From Treponema sp. (lineage in GTDB: Bacteria > Spirochaetota > Spirochaetia > Treponematales > Treponemataceae), in assembly GCA_022510865.1 (NCBI GenBank), contig JAFLSQ010000002.1:62001-126000 (forward strand): DNA of 64,000 nt, written 5' to 3'. A model generated the notes under the pieces. That model did not search any database, was not told where the DNA came from, and was given only the letters and a program-made list of their open reading frames with translations. The first letter of the stretch is position 1. Every line of letters begins with the position of its first letter. Shown piece by piece: positions 33,952 through 41,508 of this stretch. The translations under genes were made by a program, and so were the position numbers.

Positions 33952-34263
33952 TCACACGCCTTCCTCGGGAGTGATTGCCCGCATCGCCTCTTTAAGCTCT
34001 TTTCCCGCTCGGAATGCCGCCACATAATGCGGCCCGACAGAAAGAATCTCTCCGCTCCTCGGATTCCTTGCCTCGGCCCTGCCCTTGCGCAGCTTAGGCT
34101 CAAAAGTGCCGAACCCGCGCAGCTCTATCACAGAGCCGACTTCCAGACTTTTCCTGAGCTGGAGGAGAAAGCTGTCAATCACAAGCGCGATGTCTTTTTT
34201 GTCCACAGCGACTGACTCATAGACGCTGTTCACCAAATCTTTTTTTGTGATTTTAGAGCGCAT
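33952..34263 (-). CDS. HU/IHF-family DNA-binding protein
   Basis: A 103-aa nucleoid protein. ITKKDLVNSVYESV (helix 1), SVIELRGFGTFEPKLRKGRAEARNPRSGE (the beta-arm with the GFGTF and ARNPRTGE-like motif) and VAAFRAGKELKEAM are the HU signature. The A-R-N-P-R-S-G arm carries the DNA-intercalating proline. It is slightly longer than typical HU (90 aa). It binds bent DNA as a dimer and may act generally in nucleoid folding. GGGTG precedes the ATG weakly. Confidence 0.94.
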   Translation of the reverse strand: MRSKITKKDLVNSVYESVAVDKKDIALVIDSFLLQLRKSLEVGSVIELRGFGTFEPKLRKGRAEARNPRSGEILSVGPHYVAAFRAGKELKEAMRAITPEEGV

Positions 34264-34281
34264 TTTTCACCCGGCGGCGGT

Positions 34282-34316
34282 AAAAAAAATCCAGTTGAAA
34301 CAACGCTCAACTGGAC
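34282..34316 (-). terminator. Terminator of rpsT
   Basis: TCCAGTTGA / TCAACTGGA hairpin with a run of eight T on the minus strand. Confidence 0.88.
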
Positions 34317-34342
34317 TTCCAAAAAGCAACGTACTTTATAAG

Positions 34343-34618
34343 TTATTTTGCAGCGAAAGTAGCATTATAAAGTCTCATCATCCTTGACTTTTTGCGTGAT
34401 ACTGCATTTCTTTTCAAGACACCCTTGCCACGAGCAGTGTCAAGCTCTTTCTGAAGCTGCCTGTATTTTTCTTCGGCAAGTTTCTGGTCCTTAGCCTGAA
34501 CAGCCTCTAAAAACTGCTTGGCGTAGGTCCTGCAAGTGCTTTTGATTGCCTTGTTATGAAGTCTGCGAACCTCACTCTGAGCGTGTCTTTTTTCTGCAGA
34601 TGATTTTTTGCCTGCCAA
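34343..34618 (-). CDS. rpsT: 30S ribosomal protein bS20
   Basis: A 91-aa basic helical protein of the small subunit. MAGKKSSAEKRHAQSEVRRLHNKAIKS and the KGVLKRNAVSRKKSRMMR stretch are typical. The start codon is TTG (34618) with GGGGGT six bases upstream. No ATG is available, and the family begins exactly here. In Escherichia coli rpsT also starts with UUG, and that weak start underlies autoregulation by S20, so similar control is plausible. A promoter and a terminator bracket the single gene. Confidence 0.96.
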   Translation of the reverse strand: MAGKKSSAEKRHAQSEVRRLHNKAIKSTCRTYAKQFLEAVQAKDQKLAEEKYRQLQKELDTARGKGVLKRNAVSRKKSRMMRLYNATFAAK

Positions 34619-34654
34619 TTGGAGACCCCCAAATAAATTAGTTAACTGTCTGTT

Positions 34655-34683
34655 ATACTATCAAAATTAACTTTTTATGTCAA
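34655..34683 (-). promoter_or_regulatory. Promoter of rpsT
   Basis: On the minus strand TTGACA (34683-34678), 17-base spacer, TAGTAT (34660-34655). Confidence 0.65.
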
Positions 34684-34720
34684 TTGAGCGCAAAGATTTT
34701 ATTCCACATACTCATTGTGA

Positions 34721-34749
34721 TTGACACAGACGGACAATCTTTGTATTAT
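34721..34749 (+). promoter_or_regulatory. Strong promoter of the zinc-ribbon protein gene
   Basis: TTGACA (34721-34726), 17-base spacer, TATTAT (34744-34749). It is divergent from rpsT. Confidence 0.75.
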
Positions 34750-34781
34750 ATCAGATACGAATATTCGACTGGAGGCACATA

Positions 34782-34955
34782 ATGGCTGGAGCAAGTAAAA
34801 ACTCTCGTACAACTGTGGCAACACAAAAGTTCATTTGTCCTGACTGCGGTGGCGAAATCATAATGAAAACAATGATTGAGAATGGCAGGATGAGGAATCA
34901 GGCGGAATGCCAGAAATGCAAGCGTGTTGAAAGAAGACCAAAGGATTTCAAATAA
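34782..34955 (+). CDS. Small zinc-ribbon protein of unknown function
   Basis: A 57-aa gene missing from the ORF track: ATG 34782 with GGAGG six bases upstream, TAA at 34953. The sequence has a basic N-terminus (MAGASKNSRTTVATQKF), then CPDCGGEI and CQKCKRVERR 26 residues later, a classic four-Cys zinc ribbon. It resembles the size and chemistry of small ribosomal proteins such as bL33 or bL36 but is not one of them by sequence. It has a near-consensus promoter and a strong terminator and lies beside rpsT. High expression and a ribosome or RNA polymerase link are therefore suspected, but unproven. Confidence 0.85.
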   Translation: MAGASKNSRTTVATQKFICPDCGGEIIMKTMIENGRMRNQAECQKCKRVERRPKDFK

Positions 34956-34974
34956 CAAATCCGTTGGAATGAGA

Positions 34975-35003
34975 CTGCAAGGCTCTGCCTTGCAGTTTTT
35001 TTA
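34975..35003 (+). terminator. Terminator of the zinc-ribbon gene
   Basis: CTGCAAGG-CTCTG-CCTTGCAG hairpin followed by eight T. Confidence 0.93.
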
Positions 35004-35006
35004 TGC

Positions 35007-35768
35007 CTAGCGAACTTCGGACGGAAGAGACCTCCACTCCATCACCTGCTTCTGAATCATCTGGGCGGATTCCTCCAGCAGGGCGTTGCACTCCTCCTTT
35101 GTCTTGGGATTATCATAGACTTTCAGGATTTTGACACGGTAACAACCGCGCTTGAGCCGCGTGAAAAGCCTGCGCAGATCCCGGAGCCGCCATCCGCCGT
35201 CAAGGGCGCAGACCATCACAGGAAGCCCGGTGGCCTCCACAATCCGCCTGAAACCGGCAGAGTAAAACCGCCCCACATTCCCGTCCCGTGTGCGCGAGCC
35301 TTCGGGAAAAAGAATCGGGATTTGATTGCGCTCAACCACGCGCTTCCCGAACTGCTCGACGTAGCGCATCGCCTCCATCGGCTTTGCCTCACGCGGGATA
35401 ACGCAGTGCTCCTGCGAGCGCAGCATCTCTGAGACAAGCGGAACATGACGGCCGAGCGTGTCCTTGGAGACAAAACGCAGCTCCTTGTCGCGGAAAAAAT
35501 TCATAAAAAGCGGAATATCAAGCAGGCTCTGATGATTTGAGATGATTATGAACTGCTCGGGAATCTCCGGCACGTCCTCCTTGTATCCCCAGAAATGAAA
35601 GAAACGGTATGTCCGCAGGATCGCGAACAGTCTCACTGCCAGAACTTTCTGTATATACTCAGAAATCGCCATGCTCCATTTTTTTGATATGGGATACGCG
35701 ATTATATTCGCAACAGCGGCGGGTATGACCATCGCGACAAGGCATATTAAAGTCAGAAGACTTGCCAT
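35007..35768 (-). CDS. plsC: 1-acyl-sn-glycerol-3-phosphate acyltransferase
   Basis: A 253-aa membrane-associated acyltransferase making phosphatidic acid from lysophosphatidic acid. NHQSLLDIPLFM is the catalytic HX4D motif (written NHQS-LLD, about residues 81-92). ILFPEGSRTRDGNVGRF is the substrate-binding motif III, and GLPVMVCALDGG fits motif IV. An N-terminal hydrophobic helix (SLLTLICLVAMVIPAAVANIIAY) anchors it. GGAG is upstream of the ATG. The 3' end lies near the terminator of the convergent zinc-ribbon gene. Confidence 0.92.
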   Translation of the reverse strand: MASLLTLICLVAMVIPAAVANIIAYPISKKWSMAISEYIQKVLAVRLFAILRTYRFFHFWGYKEDVPEIPEQFIIISNHQSLLDIPLFMNFFRDKELRFVSKDTLGRHVPLVSEMLRSQEHCVIPREAKPMEAMRYVEQFGKRVVERNQIPILFPEGSRTRDGNVGRFYSAGFRRIVEATGLPVMVCALDGGWRLRDLRRLFTRLKRGCYRVKILKVYDNPKTKEECNALLEESAQMIQKQVMEWRSLPSEVR

Positions 35769-35789
35769 ACAGACTCCAAAATTATCGGT

Positions 35790-35818
35790 TTTATAAAGTA
35801 TAATCCAATTTCAGTCAA
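35790..35818 (-). promoter_or_regulatory. Promoter of plsC
   Basis: On the minus strand TTGACT (35818-35813), 17-base spacer, TATAAA (35795-35790). It overlaps the last codons of the upstream dinG-like gene. Confidence 0.6.
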
Positions 35819-38270
35819 AAATAAAGGAATTTATTTTTTTTATTATCGCGGACATCGGCTCATAGATTTTTCTGCACGGCGGCATTGTCGCAAGAAAATT
35901 CGCGCCATAACGCTTCTCGTAAATCCGGCGGTCAAGGACGACGACAACGCCTTTGTCATCACTTCTGCGGATGAGCCTGCCTACTCCCTGCCTGAATTTT
36001 ATGACTGCCTCCGGCACGCTAAGCTCCATGAACGAGCTTCCGCCTCTTTTTTCGATTGCCTCCGAGCGCGCCACAAAAACCGGGTCATTGGGAACGCTGA
36101 ACGGCAGCTTCACAATAATCACCTGGGAAAGAGACTCGCCGGGAATGTCCACGCCCTGCCAGAAAGAGTCCGTGGCAAAAAGTACGCTCTCCTTCTCCTC
36201 TTTGAATGATTCCAGAAGCCTCGCGCTGTCATCATCGCCCTGCCTCATAATCCTGCCTGAGAACGAGCGCAGGACTGACACAACGGTGCGGTGCGCGCTT
36301 CTGAGCGACTCATAGGACGTGAAAAGCACGAGCGTGCGCCCCTCGGCAGCCTCGATAAGGCGCGGAATCACCATCTCAATATACTGCTGATATTCGCTGC
36401 TGTCCGGGAACGGAGCATCAGACGGAACCGCAAAAAGCATGTTCTTCTCATACGGAAAAGGCGACGGATAATCCGACACAGAGATTCTCTGACTGTCCGC
36501 GAGCATAAGGCCTGTCCTGCCCATCCAGTAGCGGTAATCCCGGCCGGTCCTCAAAGTCGCGGATGTGCAGACGACGCTCTGCATCTGCTCAAAAACACCC
36601 TTGTTCATCATATATGAAATATCAAGCGGGGTCTCGTTCAGGATATAAAAATCAGGATTGCCAGACTCGCGGCTCAGCTCCGCAGAGAGCCTTTTTTTCT
36701 GAATCCAGTAGACAAAATCTTTTTTCTCATCCCACTGCAAGAAATTGCGGAGAAGAAGGCAGCACGAGTCCAGCCGCCGCAGTATGATTTTTGATTCCCA
36801 GCAGCACGGCGCGTCCAAATCCTCATCGGCAATTCCGTCAATCACACTGCGAATCATATCTGTGAACGCGCCGAGCGCACGGGAAAGCTCCCCGGCAGAG
36901 ACCAGAAAAGGCCCGAAATCACGGGCAGAGCCATCAGAAAGCCGCATTGTGTAGTCGCCCGCAAGCAAATCTGAGGCGGCAATTTCAAGGTTCGCGAGCG
37001 CGTCCCTTATTTTTGCGGAAAGCTCATAGGCGCGGTCCGCCTGCTCCTCGTTTGATGAGAGGATTGCAAGACTGCAAAGATGGCCGGAATACGAATTCTT
37101 TTTTTTGCGGTACATCTGGCTCACAAGCCTGTTTATCTTGAACCGCGTCAGATTCTCGCTGAAAAAACTTGTTGCCGCGCTCTCGATGCCGTGCGCCTCA
37201 TCAAAAATAAGATGGCGGTACGGAGGCAGAACCGCCGCATCCGAATAACCGACCCCGCTCATCCGCGACTCAATGTCCGCAAAAAGAAGGTGATGGTTCA
37301 CCACAATCAGGTTCGCGCCGGCCGCCTCCTTGCGCACCTGCATCACAAAGCACGATGAATGAGATGGGCAGCGCATTCCCATGCAGGCGTCGCTTTCCGA
37401 GCAGATTTTTGACCACGCCGATTCAGATGGAACGAACGGAATCTCGCTTTTGCTCCCGCTCGCGGAAGTGCCGGCCCACTGGGAAATCCTCTTAAGCTCA
37501 TCGCTCTCGTCCTCGAACAAATCCAGGACAGAAAGCGCGTCTGAAATCCGCCTTTTGCAGATGTAATTCTGCCGTCCTTTCATCAGCACAAATCTGATTT
37601 TTTTGCCCAGAATCCGCTCAACAGCGGGAATGTCTTTCTCGCACAACTGCTGCTGCAAGTTGATTGTTCCGGTTGAGACCACGACTTTCTCGTTGTTCGA
37701 GACCGCCCAGATAATCGCGGGAATAAGATATGCGTATGATTTCCCGACCCCGGTCCCAGCCTCAAACACGCCGAGAAGCGACTCGTTGAATGCCCTGCCG
37801 ATGCTCCGCAAAAGCGCAATCTGAACCGGCCGCTCCTCAAAATTGTCGGACAAGGCGGAAAGCGCACCGCCTGCGGCAATCATCCCGCCGGCCTCATCCA
37901 AATCAATCATGTGGATTTTTCTTGGCCTGACCGGCTCGACAACGACATAGACATCCGTCACGGAGTTGTTCACGATGTAAAAGCCCTGCGCCCGCTCCGC
38001 GCAATCAGAGGCGACCGCCAAATCCGCGGGAGACGGAAGAAGATTTCCGCCGGGATGGTTATGAATCAGAACCGATGACCGGCTGCCGCGCGCATCAGAG
38101 AAATTGACCGGAACAGTGTCGGAAGTTCCCCGCGCGCCGACTCTCACCGAGACGACAATTCCGTCAGCGTCAATCTCGCCGGTAAGAAAGACCTCGTTCC
38201 CGCAAGCCTCGTTTATTCCCGCCTCAAGCTGAGCAATCGCGTCCTGAGAAAAATATGAGCCGACTTTCAA
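35811..38270 (-). CDS. RadC/JAMM domain fused to DinG-type (XPD-like) DNA helicase
   Basis: An 819-aa fusion. Residues about 1-130 form a RadC-like JAMM domain with LIHNHPGGNLLPSPADLAVA, which matches the metal-binding HxHPxG...SxxD motif. The rest is a DinG/XPD superfamily 2 helicase. Walker A is EAGTGVGKSYAY. Cysteines in NYICKRR and SDACMGMRCPSHSSCF are placed as the [4Fe-4S] ligands. LIFDEAHGIES is the DEAH box and GVGRLIRRSDDKGVVVVLDRR is motif VI. DinG unwinds DNA/RNA hybrids and damaged forks; RadC domains have no agreed activity. The start is TTG 38270 with GGGGGT close by. Confidence 0.85.
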   Translation of the reverse strand: MKVGSYFSQDAIAQLEAGINEACGNEVFLTGEIDADGIVVSVRVGARGTSDTVPVNFSDARGSRSSVLIHNHPGGNLLPSPADLAVASDCAERAQGFYIVNNSVTDVYVVVEPVRPRKIHMIDLDEAGGMIAAGGALSALSDNFEERPVQIALLRSIGRAFNESLLGVFEAGTGVGKSYAYLIPAIIWAVSNNEKVVVSTGTINLQQQLCEKDIPAVERILGKKIRFVLMKGRQNYICKRRISDALSVLDLFEDESDELKRISQWAGTSASGSKSEIPFVPSESAWSKICSESDACMGMRCPSHSSCFVMQVRKEAAGANLIVVNHHLLFADIESRMSGVGYSDAAVLPPYRHLIFDEAHGIESAATSFFSENLTRFKINRLVSQMYRKKKNSYSGHLCSLAILSSNEEQADRAYELSAKIRDALANLEIAASDLLAGDYTMRLSDGSARDFGPFLVSAGELSRALGAFTDMIRSVIDGIADEDLDAPCCWESKIILRRLDSCCLLLRNFLQWDEKKDFVYWIQKKRLSAELSRESGNPDFYILNETPLDISYMMNKGVFEQMQSVVCTSATLRTGRDYRYWMGRTGLMLADSQRISVSDYPSPFPYEKNMLFAVPSDAPFPDSSEYQQYIEMVIPRLIEAAEGRTLVLFTSYESLRSAHRTVVSVLRSFSGRIMRQGDDDSARLLESFKEEKESVLFATDSFWQGVDIPGESLSQVIIVKLPFSVPNDPVFVARSEAIEKRGGSSFMELSVPEAVIKFRQGVGRLIRRSDDKGVVVVLDRRIYEKRYGANFLATMPPCRKIYEPMSAIIKKINSFIFD

Positions 38271-38311
38271 GTTACCCCCACCGCGCTGTGTAAAGCGGAG
38301 CTAGCGAAGCA

Positions 38312-38340
38312 AATAAAAAAGCCCACCAAAGGTGAGCCTC
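38312..38340 (-). terminator. Terminator of the tRNA-Glu gene
   Basis: GCTCACC-TTT-GGTGGGC hairpin followed by six T on the minus strand. Confidence 0.75.
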
Positions 38341-38354
38341 TTTATTCTGAACTT

Positions 38355-38426
38355 CATCTCCTAGCAGAATTGAACTGCTGTTGTCGGGATGAAAACCCGA
38401 TGTCCTAACCACTAGACGAAGGAGAC
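38355..38426 (-). tRNA. tRNA-Glu (anticodon TTC)
   Basis: A 72-nt cloverleaf: acceptor GTCTCCT pairs with AGGAGAT (one G-T), D arm TCGTCTAGTGGTTAGGAC, anticodon stem TCGGG/CCCGA with loop TTTTCAT (TTC), T arm AGCAG-TTCAATT-CTGCT, discriminator G. CCA is not encoded. It has its own promoter and terminator. Confidence 0.95.
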
Positions 38427-38462
38427 ATAATCACATGGCAGGATGCCACAATGACTTTGCAA

Positions 38463-38491
38463 AATATAGCAGATTGCCCGGTTTTCGTCAA
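38463..38491 (-). promoter_or_regulatory. Promoter of tRNA-Glu
   Basis: On the minus strand TTGACG (38491-38486), 17-base spacer, TATATT (38468-38463). Confidence 0.75.
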
Positions 38492-38526
38492 CAATCGCAG
38501 CGCAATTTTTCGGATTTTCAAGCCGA

Positions 38527-39780
38527 CTACATCCCCATGCCGAATTTCTTGACAAGTTTCTCCTGCAAAGAGGCGCACTCCTCCTGCTTCATCCCGAGTT
38601 TCAGCGCGACATTCAAATCATTCATGGCTTTCTCATACTCCTGCACCTCGTAATATACCATCGCCCGCCTAAAATAAGTGTGGGCCTGAAACTGATTTAT
38701 CTGCAATGACCTGGTATAGCAGTCAATCGCCTCGTCATATTTTTTCTGGATTGAATAGACAATTCCCTTGTAATAATATGAGCGGAACGCCTGATTGTCC
38801 GCCTCGATGCTCTTCTGAAAATCCTCCAATGCCTCGTCAAGACGGCTCATGGCAAAATACGCCATTCCCCTGTGCTTTCTGATGACCGCGATGACGTTCT
38901 TGTCATTCTCCGGAACCGCCGCGATAATCGCGGAATAAATGTCAACCGCCTCCTGAAGACGGCCCTCGTTGTGCGCCTGAATTGCCCGGAGAATCAGGTC
39001 GTCAATCGTGCCCTGGACATAAGTCGAGACGTGCGAGAAATCATCCGCAGAGGCGATTTTTCCGGCCTCATCATTCAGAAGATTGTCCGCAATCGAATAG
39101 AAAGAGCGGCGGCGCACATCCAGCGCACGCTGCAGTTTGTTCTGATAATCCCGGATTTCCTGAAAAGTAATGTCCGCGAGCGTAAGAGACGCGTTTATTG
39201 ACGCAAGCTTCCGGCGCAGAGGAATGTCAAACGGATTGAACTCTGTCTTATAGATAAGCTCGTGCTCAACCTCCGCCCAGGCATCCTGCAAAATCGTGCG
39301 AATCTGAATCTCGCAGACAAGCTCGTCAGTGATTGGCTTGAGTCCAGCGTATTTCCCCTCCAACGCGGGCATACAGTCATCCGGAAGTTTTATCAGCACA
39401 TGAACGGACTCATATCCGAACTCGCTGAATTTTTTGTCTGCCCCCTTGACCTCAACTTCCTTAATCACAAAAAGTTTTTTTATCTGCTCAAGGCCAAAGT
39501 TGATGTCCTCAAGAAAGGCGCAAATCATGCGCACACCCATCATGTCGGTGAGATAAATCAGCGTGTTATCCGCCTCAACCTTGTCCGGCTTCAGGCGCAG
39601 GACTTTTTTGTAATAGCTCTCAAAACTTTTTACGCGGTATTTGTAAGTCGGCTGGGTCGAAAGCCGTATATTCTGCTGGAGGATGCGAACGACGTTGCCC
39701 ATTGTCTCAGAAAAATATTCGGTGTAGGCCTCGTAGTTCTCTCTGATTTGTTTTTTTGACAGTAATCCGGATGTTCTCAT
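38527..39780 (-). CDS. (p)ppGpp synthetase domain (RelA/SpoT-like, small alarmone synthetase) with TPR repeats
   Basis: A 417-aa protein. Residues about 15-215 are a RelA/SpoT synthetase domain: YKYRVKSFESYYKKVLR (ATP-binding basic stretch), LTDMMGVRMICAF (catalytic DxxGxR), GYESVHVLIKLP and CEIQIRTILQDAWAEVEHELIYK (the conserved QIRT and EHxxxYK motifs). No HD hydrolase is present, so it should only make (p)ppGpp. From about 260 to 415 there are three to four TPRs (IRKHRGMAYFAMSRLDEAL, YYYKGIVYSIQKKYDEAI, TYFRRAMVYYEVQEYEKAM) for partner binding. ATG 39780 is used. The gene lies after the flaA terminator without an obvious promoter. Confidence 0.88.
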   Translation of the reverse strand: MRTSGLLSKKQIRENYEAYTEYFSETMGNVVRILQQNIRLSTQPTYKYRVKSFESYYKKVLRLKPDKVEADNTLIYLTDMMGVRMICAFLEDINFGLEQIKKLFVIKEVEVKGADKKFSEFGYESVHVLIKLPDDCMPALEGKYAGLKPITDELVCEIQIRTILQDAWAEVEHELIYKTEFNPFDIPLRRKLASINASLTLADITFQEIRDYQNKLQRALDVRRRSFYSIADNLLNDEAGKIASADDFSHVSTYVQGTIDDLILRAIQAHNEGRLQEAVDIYSAIIAAVPENDKNVIAVIRKHRGMAYFAMSRLDEALEDFQKSIEADNQAFRSYYYKGIVYSIQKKYDEAIDCYTRSLQINQFQAHTYFRRAMVYYEVQEYEKAMNDLNVALKLGMKQEECASLQEKLVKKFGMGM

Positions 39781-39790
39781 AAGTCTCAAA

Positions 39791-39820
39791 AAAAACGCTT
39801 TGGCTAGCCAAAGCGTTTTT
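39791..39820 (-). terminator. Terminator between flaA and the (p)ppGpp synthetase gene
   Basis: AAAACGCTTTGG-CTAG-CCAAAGCGTTTT hairpin with T run, a strong stem. Any (p)ppGpp synthetase transcript from flaA would be read-through. Confidence 0.88.
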
Positions 39821-39850
39821 TAAATCAATTCAGTAAATCAGTCCTGCTGA

Positions 39851-40945
39851 TTACTCTTCTACGGTATCTGCTCCGTCGCCTGTTGAAGTCTGAGCGTTAG
39901 AAGAAGAATCCTCATTCAAACTTGAAGTGAACTCATCCTCTGTAGCAAGCTTCGCCCGCTCAAGATAGCGGTTAACCTGCTTGTTACCGAATCTTGCCAT
40001 CTCAGCAGCCTGTCGTGCAGTCTCTTTCTTTGTGATGATTCCCCAGAGATCCTCATCAGCGATGTCGCGGTCAGTTGTAAGCAGAGCCTTGTCGTAGATA
40101 ATCTTGACATCTTTGAAATAGCCGATGAAAGTTCCGCCTATGTGCGCGGCATCACGAGTAATCTGGAAGCCCTTGAACTTCACGAAAGGCATTCCGCGCG
40201 GGTAAATCGGATAAACGCGAATCTCGCGGTTTCTGATTTCTGTGATGTACTGCGGGTTGTTCCAGCGCAGCTCTTTCCATCCGTCGAAGCCGAGGTATCC
40301 CATGAAATAACGTCTCTCGACATTATCATTGTCTGCAAGAAGAACATAAAGTCCGTGCGGGAAGTTCATACCCAGTGTTGTGACAGAAATAGCCTTGATT
40401 GTAGAGACATTCTTTACAACACCATATCCGTCCTCAAAAAGTGTCTTTCCGCTCGCTTTCTCCTCATCAGACGGCTCCTGACGATTTCCGTTCTCGTCCG
40501 CGCTTGACAACGGCTCGTAAGCCGGGATGTCAAACGGAGGCTCAATGCGGGCATTCGCATTCGCATTCCATGTCGGGAACTCAATGCGGACTCCCATCAC
40601 GTTGCTTCCCGCGAAAGGAACATCAGCCTCGCCTTTTACCGGCGCAGCGACAACCTGAGAATCGGCCAGGCTCATCACATTTTTAGCAGAAGCATTCAAT
40701 TTAACTTCCCATTCAGGAAGCGCAAGAGATGTCCTCATAAGATCTTTCTGATCCTCTGTGAATGTTGAGCCGGCAGCCACAGAATAGTCCATTACAGTAT
40801 GGCTGTTCTGTGTCGCATTTCCGTTCTCATCCTCCGCACAGTCCGCATCCAGCAATGTAAAATCAATGAGGACGGACTCTTCAGCGAAAGCAACGCCACC
40901 TACAAGCAGCATAGCAGCTGCAAATAAACCCAAAGTCTTCTTCAT
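39851..40945 (-). CDS. flaA: Periplasmic flagellar filament outer-layer (sheath) protein FlaA
   Basis: A 364-aa exported protein with signal peptide MKKTLGLFAAAMLLVGGVAFA, cut before EES. It covers the flagellin core of the spirochaete periplasmic flagellum and affects filament stiffness and helicity. The central region LGMNFPHGLYVLLADNDNVE, then RRYFMGYLGFDGWKELRW, and YITEIRNREIRVYP is the FlaA family hallmark. The C-terminal 40 residues are acidic, Ser/Asp-rich and probably disordered. A near-perfect promoter and a strong terminator surround it, as expected for an abundant protein. Treponemes have several FlaA-like proteins; which paralogue this is cannot be settled here. Confidence 0.92.
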   Translation of the reverse strand: MKKTLGLFAAAMLLVGGVAFAEESVLIDFTLLDADCAEDENGNATQNSHTVMDYSVAAGSTFTEDQKDLMRTSLALPEWEVKLNASAKNVMSLADSQVVAAPVKGEADVPFAGSNVMGVRIEFPTWNANANARIEPPFDIPAYEPLSSADENGNRQEPSDEEKASGKTLFEDGYGVVKNVSTIKAISVTTLGMNFPHGLYVLLADNDNVERRYFMGYLGFDGWKELRWNNPQYITEIRNREIRVYPIYPRGMPFVKFKGFQITRDAAHIGGTFIGYFKDVKIIYDKALLTTDRDIADEDLWGIITKKETARQAAEMARFGNKQVNRYLERAKLATEDEFTSSLNEDSSSNAQTSTGDGADTVEE

Positions 40946-40999
40946 CTTGAAGCTCCTTTTATATTATTACAGATTCGATGTAGCCTTGTATCTACTGCA

Positions 41000-41028
41000 A
41001 TTATCTAATAAGAATACCATTTTGTCAA
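41000..41028 (-). promoter_or_regulatory. Strong sigma70-type promoter of flaA
   Basis: On the minus strand TTGACA (41028-41023), 17-base spacer, GATAAT (41005-41000). The leader is about 48 bases with AGGAGC before the ATG. Confidence 0.8.
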
Positions 41029-41034
41029 CGACTT

Positions 41035-41508
41035 TTAAGATTCAAAAGCCGATTTTCCTTCAACAAAAAAATCAATCTCCTTTATTTTCGGGAAATTCTT
41101 TTTGATGTTTTTCTCAAGGAGGGCAAAACCATCCCTGATTTCTATGACTCCCTCGCCCATGTCAATAAGATCCTGCGAAAGATTGAGAAAAAGCACCGAA
41201 TCCCGCACAAAACACGAGCGGACTACCGTTCCCGGCGCAAAAAGCATACGGGTCCGCTCCACAGAAGAGCCGAGCAGAATCTCATCCACATAAAGCCGGA
41301 CATCGCCCTGCCCCGGCTGCTTCGCAAGATTCCTGTACTCGACGATGTATCTGCCGTTCTCGGCGGACGGAAAAATGAAAATCCTGCGCTGCCTGTCATT
41401 CCCCGCCCTGAAAATCACGGCTGAGACAATCAGAATTATGAGCATGAGCACGGTCAGAATCATCTGGGGCAGATATTTTTGCAGTCTTTTAATCATCTTT
41501 CCTGTCAT
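41035..41508 (-). CDS. GerMN-like domain membrane protein
   Basis: A 157-aa protein with one N-terminal membrane helix (MILTVLMLIILIVSAVIF) and a soluble domain facing the periplasm. VRLYVDEILLGSSV and MLFAPGTVVRSCFVRDSVLFLNLS are the two halves of the GerMN (germination/sporulation-like) fold, which is also found in non-sporulating bacteria with cell-wall functions. Its start overlaps the amidase stop (ATGA), an arrangement consistent with a joint peptidoglycan role. The role itself is inferred. The domain call rests on two motifs. Confidence 0.65.
   Translation of the reverse strand: MTGKMIKRLQKYLPQMILTVLMLIILIVSAVIFRAGNDRQRRIFIFPSAENGRYIVEYRNLAKQPGQGDVRLYVDEILLGSSVERTRMLFAPGTVVRSCFVRDSVLFLNLSQDLIDMGEGVIEIRDGFALLEKNIKKNFPKIKEIDFFVEGKSAFES

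Noticed and set aside
33702-34103. 133-aa minus-strand ORF between bactofilin and HU
   Set aside because: It overlaps the HU gene on the same strand in another frame and has no motif or ribosome site. It is low-complexity Arg/Ser-rich sequence.
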